Shown here piece by piece: positions 58,215 through 64,000 of a stretch of 64,000 nucleotides of DNA. This DNA is from Roseburia_C sp031555935 (GTDB lineage: Bacteria > Bacillota > Clostridia > Lachnospirales > Lachnospiraceae). Every line of letters starts with the position of its first letter. Position 1 is the stretch's first letter. The notes beneath the pieces were generated by a model. That model saw only the letters and a list, made by a program, of their open reading frames with translations. It ran no database searches and was not told where the DNA came from. Location: positions 1-64,000 of the forward strand of contig JAVBTX010000023.1 of the NCBI GenBank assembly GCA_031555935.1, given 5' to 3'. A program made the position numbers and the translations under genes.

Positions 58215-58335
58215 GCTGTTTTCCTCCTTTTGGTCTCTGGCCTCCCATCGATGTGAGAAGCAAGGAATTATAATATATCACAAGTGGTTATGATACCATA
58301 ACTTTTTCCCTAAGGCAAGCTTTTTTCTGTATTTT

Positions 58336-59052
58336 CTACAAATTTTTGATGATTAAGGATAGCCCTGAAACAATCAGAAATAATAGTACCAGGCGCTTGG
58401 CCAGCTTTTCATTTACAATCCGGGATAGCCCCATTCCGCTCAACAGCCCTAAGAGCATCACCGGCAAAAGCACGAGTGCACTCCGGGCTATTTCTAACGT
58501 TATGATGCCAGTCGCTATGTATGTGATTACCCGAACGGTATTTTCAACACAGAAAACGAGACAGAGATTGCCCTTAAATTCATGGGTATTTTCTGTGGTT
58601 CTGCTGACGTAGGCCGCCATTAAGGCACCAATGCCAAACAAGCCGCATAAGGCGCCGGATATAATTCCGATGACTGCCATGACCAGTTTGGAGGACTGGT
58701 GCTTTTTGACCACTCGCTCGCGCAGAAACATTTCTATCGCAATCATGATTATGACAAATCCAAGAATGATTTTTAGCAGTCTGGTATCGCCGCTTTTCAA
58801 AAATAAAGCCCCCGGTATACTTCCAGCCAATATCAGGAAGATTAACGGCAGGCTTTTTTTCAACGATACCGATTTTCGCTCTTTCCACGTGATAATGAAA
58901 TTCGAGGGATATCCGACGAGCAATTCGATTGGTGAAATATTGATATTGTTATGGGCAAAGCTTGTGATGCTGTCAAACACAATGGTGTTGGCAAAACCGC
59001 ACAGCCCTTTTATCGTAAATGCCAGATATGTGGCAAGCACTAGTAACCACAT
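58336..59052 (-). CDS. TauE/SafE family permease
   Basis: The 238-residue membrane protein has about seven or eight membrane segments. The family pattern includes GFANTIVFDSITSFAHN near the start, the hallmark GIISGALCGLFGIGALMAAYV in the middle and the C-terminal repeat ENTVRVITYIATG. Members export sulphite, sulphoacetate or other small anions; the substrate is unknown. Its ATG overlaps the stop codon of DUF951 (TAATG). Confidence 0.9.
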   Translation of the reverse strand: MWLLVLATYLAFTIKGLCGFANTIVFDSITSFAHNNINISPIELLVGYPSNFIITWKERKSVSLKKSLPLIFLILAGSIPGALFLKSGDTRLLKIILGFVIIMIAIEMFLRERVVKKHQSSKLVMAVIGIISGALCGLFGIGALMAAYVSRTTENTHEFKGNLCLVFCVENTVRVITYIATGIITLEIARSALVLLPVMLLGLLSGMGLSRIVNEKLAKRLVLLFLIVSGLSLIIKNL

Positions 59053-59246
59053 TACGGTTCCTCTTTCTTTCGTAAGCCCTTGGTGTTCTTCTCCACCAAT
59101 GTTCTGGCAACCATAATCTGATGCTCACAGCCTAAGCACTTTAGCCGAAAATCTGCTCCGACTCGCAATATTTCCCACTCTTGACTGCCGCATGGGTGCT
59201 TTTTTTTCAGTTTGACGATGTCGCCTACTTCATATTGATATGCCAT
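59052..59246 (-). CDS. DUF951 domain protein
   Basis: The 64-residue protein has the DUF951 core YEVGDIVKLKKKHPCGSQEW, RVGADFRLKCLGCEHQIM and RTLVEKNTKGL. The Cys pairs may bind zinc. It is widely conserved in Firmicutes near the replication origin; the function is unknown. The ATG at 59246 follows GGAG; an in-frame ATG at 59264 lies within that region. Confidence 0.9.
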   Translation of the reverse strand: MAYQYEVGDIVKLKKKHPCGSQEWEILRVGADFRLKCLGCEHQIMVARTLVEKNTKGLRKKEEP

Positions 59247-59285
59247 TTTTAATCTCCATTTCAATTTCCCAAATATGGGAAATTT

Positions 59286-60008
59286 TTATATTGTTATCTG
59301 GGAAAATACTGCCCCAATACTTTCTGCAATCAGAATATCCGCGTGGCTATCCTTTGGCGTTGCTGATTTGTTAATCACGACTAGCTTTTCACCCTGATAG
59401 TAATCAATCAGCCCTGCTGCCGGGTAGACAGCGAGAGACGTTCCGCCGATAATTAGCATGTCGGCATGACTGATATAGTACACGGCCTCTTCTAATGTCT
59501 TTTGGTTTAGGCCTTCTTCATACAGCACCACATCCGGCTTTATCGCTCCGCCGCATTTATCGCACATTGGGATTCCTTCTGATGTTACGATATACTCTGC
59601 ATCAAACAGCTTCCCACACGACTGACAGTAATTGCGATGGACACTGCCATGCAGTTCTAACACGTTATTGCTTCCGGCTGCTTGATGCAATCCATCAATA
59701 TTCTGAGTGATGATTGCTTTTAATTTTCCCGCTTGTTCTAGTTCTGCTAATTTCTGATGTGCCAGATTGGGCTTCGCATCCGGGCAAAGCATCTTCTGAC
59801 GATAGAAACGATAAAACTCTTCCGTCTGAGCCAGATAAAACGAATGGCTTAAGATGGTTTCCGGTGGGTATTCGTATTGCTGATGGTAGAGTCCGTCGAC
59901 ACTACGAAAATCCGGGATTCCGCTTTCTGTTGAAACACCAGCCCCGCCGAAAAACACAATATTTTCAGATTCCTTTACCAGCTCTAAAAATCGCGCTACT
60001 TCACTCAT
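59286..60008 (-). CDS. cobB: NAD-dependent protein deacylase, classical sirtuin
   Basis: This 240-residue sirtuin has the motifs GGAGVSTESGIPDFRS (residues 20-35), TQNIDGLHQAAGS (near 108), the catalytic His in LHGSVHRNYC (near 126) and a complete zinc site (CQSC and CDKC). It removes acyl groups from lysines using NAD. Unlike the sirtuin at 1300-2217 it keeps the catalytic His, so it is an ordinary deacylase. Its gene stands alone on the minus strand after DUF951. Confidence 0.95.
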   Translation of the reverse strand: MSEVARFLELVKESENIVFFGGAGVSTESGIPDFRSVDGLYHQQYEYPPETILSHSFYLAQTEEFYRFYRQKMLCPDAKPNLAHQKLAELEQAGKLKAIITQNIDGLHQAAGSNNVLELHGSVHRNYCQSCGKLFDAEYIVTSEGIPMCDKCGGAIKPDVVLYEEGLNQKTLEEAVYYISHADMLIIGGTSLAVYPAAGLIDYYQGEKLVVINKSATPKDSHADILIAESIGAVFSQITI

Positions 60009-60057
60009 TTTTACACCTCATGCATAAACTGCTTAAATAGAAAATAAAAATTTATTT

Positions 60058-60915
60058 TTATTTTAATACCTCGTCTTTTACCTTATCCCATTCTTGCATC
60101 GTCCATTCATTTGTCTTTACGGCATGCACCAAGAACCGATAGTCTTCGCCTGAGCGCGTACACGTCATCAATGATACCATGTGCTTACTGGAGTCTACTT
60201 CTACGCCGGTATCATATACAGAACGTTGCTTGATTTTATTTAAGTAATTCTGGTAGCTATCAGCGGAGGAAAATTTGTTAGTAAATGTATCCTCCTGCTC
60301 ATAGACATTGGCCTCATAGCAAGAAAAGATGGTATAGTAGCTAACGCCTTCGGGCGTATAGATATAAAATCCTGGGTTTTCTTTATAAAATGACTCTTCA
60401 GAATATTCCGTCAACAGACCAAACATGCTCTTGTCCTTCATCTTATGTCCATAAATAAAGGTATTAAAATCGCTGTAGTCTGGACTATTGTTGTAATCCA
60501 TAAAAATACTTGCGGCAGTTCTGACATTGCCATAGAACGTATGGGTCAAATAATAGTCATTGTCTGTTCCCTGGACGATTGGATAGCTGATTTTGAGTGT
60601 CTCATAACGAATCCATCCGACACAATCTGGGTTTATTTCGTGCAGCTTTTCAAAATCCACCGAAAATCCCTTTTCCTGTGCCTCTAAGGAATTGACCAGC
60701 TCCCGCATTTCTGTGTCTAACAGCGTATACTCTGTATCATCTTCTGTGACTGCAATATATTCCTCCAGCTGTTCATACTCTTTATCTGCCGTATAATAGT
60801 TCCAAGCGATGCCAATTAACTTTACTGCTGAAAAAATAAATACTGCCAATGATATTACAAAAATAATTCCATATATAATTTGCTTCTTGTCTTTCTTCCA
60901 TTCTAGTTTTTTCAT
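60058..60915 (-). CDS. srtB: Class B sortase
   Basis: The 285-residue transpeptidase has one N-terminal membrane segment (about 13-32), then the class B catalytic domain: His in FIYGHKMKDKSMFG (near 158), Cys in SLMTCTRSGEDYRF (near 248) and Arg at the end of that stretch. It links surface proteins to peptidoglycan or acts on pili. No substrate with an NPxTx-type sorting signal is seen in the window. Confidence 0.93.
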   Translation of the reverse strand: MKKLEWKKDKKQIIYGIIFVISLAVFIFSAVKLIGIAWNYYTADKEYEQLEEYIAVTEDDTEYTLLDTEMRELVNSLEAQEKGFSVDFEKLHEINPDCVGWIRYETLKISYPIVQGTDNDYYLTHTFYGNVRTAASIFMDYNNSPDYSDFNTFIYGHKMKDKSMFGLLTEYSEESFYKENPGFYIYTPEGVSYYTIFSCYEANVYEQEDTFTNKFSSADSYQNYLNKIKQRSVYDTGVEVDSSKHMVSLMTCTRSGEDYRFLVHAVKTNEWTMQEWDKVKDEVLK

Positions 60916-61029
60916 TGCCTTATCCTTCTTCTTTGTATATTTGTCATAGTTTAGATTATAACATTTTGATTATTTATTTTCAATTTGTCTGGGCAAAAAA
61001 ATAAAGCCCTGAGATATCAAGGCTTTTAG

Positions 61030-61103
61030 TTGCGGGAATAGGATTTGAACCTATGACCTTCGGGTTATGAGCCCGACGAGCTTCCAGACTGCTCCATCCC
61101 GCG
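61030..61103 (-). tRNA. Initiator tRNA-fMet (CAT anticodon)
   Basis: The cloverleaf is complete on the minus strand: acceptor CGCGGGA/TCCCGCA with the C1-A72 mismatch typical of initiator tRNA, D arm GAGCAGTCTGGAAGCTC, anticodon arm with three G-C pairs (CGGGCTCATAACCCG), variable loop AGGTC, and T arm ATAGGTTCAAATCCTAT. The 3' CCA is not encoded. It is a single tRNA gene between srtB and cysK. Confidence 0.95.
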
Positions 61104-61167
61104 ATATATAACTGCAAAGCTTATTATAAACCTTTGCAGTTTAATTGTCAAATAATACTATTTTTTC

Positions 61168-62100
61168 CTATTCTCCTTCAAATAACGGCGTTGAGAAATA
61201 GCGTTCGGCAGTATCTGGCAAGACCGTTACGACTGTCTTTCCTGGTCCTAGTTTTTCAGCCAGCTTTAGTGCCGCTGCAACGTTAGTTCCACTCGAAATT
61301 CCACACATAATTCCTTCCAAGCGAGCCAAATCCTTTGCCGTTTGAATGGCTTCATCATCGGTTACGATATAGATATCATCGAATATCTTCTGGTTTAAAA
61401 TAGCTGGTATCAAACCGTCGCCGATTCCCATCTGCATATGTGTACCTATCGTTCCGCCAGCTAAAATTGCCGCGTGTTCTGGTTCCACTGCCCATATCAT
61501 TATATCCGGATTCAGTGCTTTTAATACTTCACCAATTCCAGTGATTGTTCCACCCGTTCCAATACCCGAACAAAAACCATCAATCGGACCTGCCACTTGC
61601 TCTAAAATTTCCAGCCCGGTGTGATGTCTATGTACCATCGGATTGGCTTCATTTTCAAACTGCTGCGGCACAAATACATTTGGATTTTCTGCTTTCATCC
61701 GCAGTGCTGTCTGCAAACATTCTTCAATGCAGTCACCGATATTCCCCGCATCGTGAACGAGTACTACCTCGGCCCCATAATGACGAACTAGCTTGCGGCG
61801 TTCTTCACTAACAGAATCTGGCATTATGATGATGGTACGGTAACCTCTGACCGCACCAATCAGTGAAAGTCCAATTCCTTGGTTACCACTGGTTGGCTCT
61901 ACAATAATGGTATCCTGGTTAATAATACCCTTTTTCTCTGCGTCCACTATCATATTATATGCGGTTCTTGTTTTTATAGAACCACCGACATTCAGTCCTT
62001 CGAATTTTACCAGCACTTCTGCATTTCCCGGCTTGTTCATGCGGTTTAGGCGAACCATTGGAGTATGCCCAATCGCTGCTAATACGTCATTGTATATCAT
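61168..62100 (-). CDS. cysK: Cysteine synthase (O-acetylserine sulfhydrylase)
   Basis: The 310-residue PLP enzyme makes cysteine from O-acetylserine and sulphide. The lysine that binds PLP is in VGGSIKTRTAY (near residue 44), the phosphate loop is GTGGTITGIG (near 180), and EPTSGNQGIGLSLIG and ISSGTNVAAAL are present. The length is standard. It is monocistronic, 65 bases from the initiator tRNA. Confidence 0.95.
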   Translation of the reverse strand: MIYNDVLAAIGHTPMVRLNRMNKPGNAEVLVKFEGLNVGGSIKTRTAYNMIVDAEKKGIINQDTIIVEPTSGNQGIGLSLIGAVRGYRTIIIMPDSVSEERRKLVRHYGAEVVLVHDAGNIGDCIEECLQTALRMKAENPNVFVPQQFENEANPMVHRHHTGLEILEQVAGPIDGFCSGIGTGGTITGIGEVLKALNPDIMIWAVEPEHAAILAGGTIGTHMQMGIGDGLIPAILNQKIFDDIYIVTDDEAIQTAKDLARLEGIMCGISSGTNVAAALKLAEKLGPGKTVVTVLPDTAERYFSTPLFEGE

Positions 62101-62411
62101 ATTGTTATCCTCATTTTTCCTATTGGTTTGATTACTTTTGCATTATAGCATAATTTGGGGCTTGTGTTACCAAGAATTTAAATAAATATTGTCATATACA
62201 ATGGAAGTGTTATTTTTGTTTCATTCATCCCTAGACTTGACCTCAATCTATTCCTTACTTTTACCCTTTTCTAAAGTCTATTTGCCATGACTTGTCCATT
62301 ACTTCTCATCAAAAAGTATTAGTTGAAAAGTCAAGTTTGGGGTGATATGCTATAAATAGTATGTTTATGTGTATGAGATACTACAGTGCACTTAAAATAG
62401 GAGGTTACGCA
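62101..62411. other. Intergenic region with a promoter for the downstream signalling gene
   Basis: This 311-base gap has no coding frame I can support. A promoter on the plus strand is TTGAAA (62323-62328), 17 bases, TATGCT (62346-62351), and an AGGAGG ribosome binding site lies near 62400. The cysK leader is at its left end. I see no hairpin, riboswitch or repeat in the rest. Confidence 0.6.
62323..62351 (+). promoter_or_regulatory. Promoter of the kinase/ATPase gene
   Basis: TTGAAA (62323-62328), a 17-base spacer and TATGCT (62346-62351), about 60 bases before the ATG at 62412. It is the only good match in the gap. Confidence 0.7.
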
Positions 62412-64000
62412 ATGATTCATCAAATTGGCCAATACGAATTTTTAGAACCGATCTACAGCTCATCTAATAGCATTTTATATGTGGCCACTGACACGATCAC
62501 AGGGAATCAAGTCGTTTTAAAGACAATCAATACAAATCTATTTAACGATAGCCAGAAGTTGGCGCGGCTCAAGAACGAGATGCAGCTTTTACCAAAAATT
62601 GAAAGTGATTTCGTTACTAAGTCAATTGAAAGTTTAACCTTCGAAGGTGACTTTTTTTTAGTTATGGAGTACTGCGAAGGCGAACCGCTATATAAATATA
62701 TGAACTTTCACAGGTTTTCGGTGGATCAGTTTCTGTCTATCGCTGTTCAAATCGTGACTGGGCTCTTTGATATTCACAGTAAGGGCATTATCCACAAGGA
62801 TATCAACCCATCGAACATTATATTTAACCCGGAAACTGAATCCATTAAAATTATAGATCTGGGCATTTCATCTGAATTTTCATATGAAAACCCCAATGAA
62901 GTTTCACTCAACGTTGGTACGCTTAAATATATATCTCCTGAACAAACACAGCGGATGAGTCGGCCCGTTGATTTCCGCACGGATTTCTACTCTTTAGGAG
63001 TCATGTTTTATGAGATGCTGTGCAATCGGCTGCCATTTATGTCTGCCAGCCCCACCGAACTTATTTATGCCCATATTGCAAAGATTCCGCCATCTGTGTC
63101 GGAGATTAATCCAGAGATTCCTGATATGCTATCGCGGATTGTTGCCAAACTGATGGAAAAGATGCCGGAACACCGGTATGCGAGTGCGGCTGGCATCCTT
63201 GCCGATTTAAAGCGGTGCATCGACAGTATCGAGATGCACGGCAAAATTGATGCGTTTGTACTTGGCCAGGATGATTATACCGAGCGGTTCGAAATTTCCA
63301 AAAATATATATGGACGTGAGGAAGAACTTGCCCGGCTGCTTGCCATCTATGACGAGTTCCTTGAATCTGGTCAATGCTTTGTGACCATCGGAGGATATTC
63401 TGGCACCGGAAAAACCTTACTGATTCATCAATTGCAAAAGAGCATTGCCCAAACTGGTGGTATCTTTATTAGTGGTAAATTTGACCAATATCAGAGGAAC
63501 GTTCCCTATTATGGTTTTTTTAAGGCCATTGATCAGTTTTGTGATATTGTTTTCTCCGAATCAGAGCAGACGCTATGTCAGTGGAAAATCAAGCTTAACG
63601 ATGCTCTGTCCCAGGACGGCCGGCTATTGACCGACAAAATCCCCAAGCTAGAACAACTGGTTGGGGAACAGCCAGAACTGCCCGAGTTTCAGATGCTCGA
63701 AGAACAGACTCGTTTTAAAAATGTATTGCTGCGGTTGCTACAAGCGATTGCTTCTCCCACCCAGCCACTTATTATTTTCATTGATGATATTCACTTGGCA
63801 GACATGGGTTCGCTTGAGTTGTTTGAAGAAATTATGCAGAGCGATACGCTAAAGGGTCTGCTAATTTTGGCATGTTATCGGAACAATGAAGTAGATGAGG
63901 CACATCAACTCATCCGCTCCCTGCAAAGGATTGAGCAGCGCGGCGGTTGCCTGCGGCATATCGAACTCAAAGGACTAAAGTTAGAGGCGATTAGTCAGAT
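62412..64000 (+). CDS. Large protein with Ser/Thr kinase and AAA-type ATPase domains (5' part)
   Basis: The frame runs to the window edge without a stop (529 residues shown). Residues 8-275 form a protein kinase: Lys37 (VVLK), HKDINPSN (128-135) and DLG (149-151), where DFG is usual; the glycine-rich loop is degenerate. From about 298 an AAA-type domain starts (IYGREEELARLL) with Walker A GGYSGTGKT (327-335) and Walker B IIFIDDIHLAD. This matches very large signalling proteins that combine kinase, ATPase, GAF and histidine kinase domains. The remaining domains lie beyond the window, so they are not confirmed. Confidence 0.9.
   Translation, partial: MIHQIGQYEFLEPIYSSSNSILYVATDTITGNQVVLKTINTNLFNDSQKLARLKNEMQLLPKIESDFVTKSIESLTFEGDFFLVMEYCEGEPLYKYMNFHRFSVDQFLSIAVQIVTGLFDIHSKGIIHKDINPSNIIFNPETESIKIIDLGISSEFSYENPNEVSLNVGTLKYISPEQTQRMSRPVDFRTDFYSLGVMFYEMLCNRLPFMSASPTELIYAHIAKIPPSVSEINPEIPDMLSRIVAKLMEKMPEHRYASAAGILADLKRCIDSIEMHGKIDAFVLGQDDYTERFEISKNIYGREEELARLLAIYDEFLESGQCFVTIGGYSGTGKTLLIHQLQKSIAQTGGIFISGKFDQYQRNVPYYGFFKAIDQFCDIVFSESEQTLCQWKIKLNDALSQDGRLLTDKIPKLEQLVGEQPELPEFQMLEEQTRFKNVLLRLLQAIASPTQPLIIFIDDIHLADMGSLELFEEIMQSDTLKGLLILACYRNNEVDEAHQLIRSLQRIEQRGGCLRHIELKGLKLEAISQ

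Noticed and set aside
58215..58335. S6:S18-binding leader RNA upstream of rpsF
   Set aside because: A regulatory RNA motif is known for rpsF leaders in many bacteria, but I could not match the conserved stem and CCG bulge with confidence. A covariance-model search would decide.
1..64000. CRISPR array or cas genes
   Set aside because: No regularly spaced direct repeats and no Cas-like protein were seen on either strand.
1..64000. Intact insertion sequence or prophage
   Set aside because: Apart from the integrase relic at 992-1291 no transposase, terminase, capsid or tail protein was recognised.

Overview
The window looks like chromosomal DNA of a strictly anaerobic, low-to-moderate GC Firmicute of the class Clostridia, most likely the Lachnospiraceae. 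This rests on gene content and local order: a full F-type ATP synthase operon preceded by tsaC/sua5, a YwlE-like gene and upp; gdpP-rplI-dnaB; rpsF-ssb-rpsR; MecA; a CwlD-like amidase; class B sortase; many 4Fe-4S proteins; and several small conserved proteins typical of that family. No rRNA is present, so the assignment is inference. The core replication and ribosomal clusters lie on the minus strand, which suggests the replication origin lies beyond the right end.

Region 1-6962 is accessory-like. It holds a small conserved protein, two GNAT acetyltransferases, a LUD-domain protein, an AraC-type and an HxlR-type regulator, and a relic of a conjugative-transposon integrase. Its centrepiece is a minus-strand operon that begins with an FMN riboswitch and terminator. 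It encodes an FMN-fold/2x[4Fe-4S] protein, a zinc-containing macrodomain ADP-ribosyl hydrolase and a class M sirtuin (SirTM), a protein ADP-ribosyltransferase. This suggests a reversible ADP-ribosylation switch tied to flavin supply.

Region 7036-26420 holds glgB, a large TPR/P-loop protein, an AI-2E family membrane protein, an aconitase-family hydratase, a two-component system with probable autoregulatory boxes, a coiled-coil protein, a PurM-like protein with altered active-site motifs, a DUF362 ferredoxin-like protein, an amidohydrolase, a dipeptidase and an AlbA_2-domain protein.

Region 26441-36384 appears to be one long operon: sua5, YwlE-like, upp, dCMP deaminase, atpZ, atpI-like, then atpB-E-F-H-A-G-D-C. 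The c subunit carries the Na+-binding signature, so the enzyme probably couples to sodium. The YwlE-like phosphatase lacks its catalytic cysteine.

Region 36472-47327 has galM, a CmpB-type membrane protein, a cell-wall amidase, a GH18 protein, an odd operon of a Ser/Thr kinase fused to a P-loop domain plus a stand-alone P-loop protein with no standard start codon, mecA, and a PadR-controlled ABC exporter with a leader ORF built over a palindromic repeat.

Region 47350-64000 has a MerR-type regulator, dnaB, rplI, gdpP, a TetR/FAD-oxidoreductase pair, a tandem duplicate of small secreted or membrane-anchored proteins, a DUF4258/YgiT-like toxin-antitoxin pair, rpsR-ssb-rpsF, a TauE/SafE permease, DUF951, a classical sirtuin, sortase B, an initiator tRNA, cysteine synthase and the 5' part of a very large kinase/ATPase signalling protein that runs off the window.
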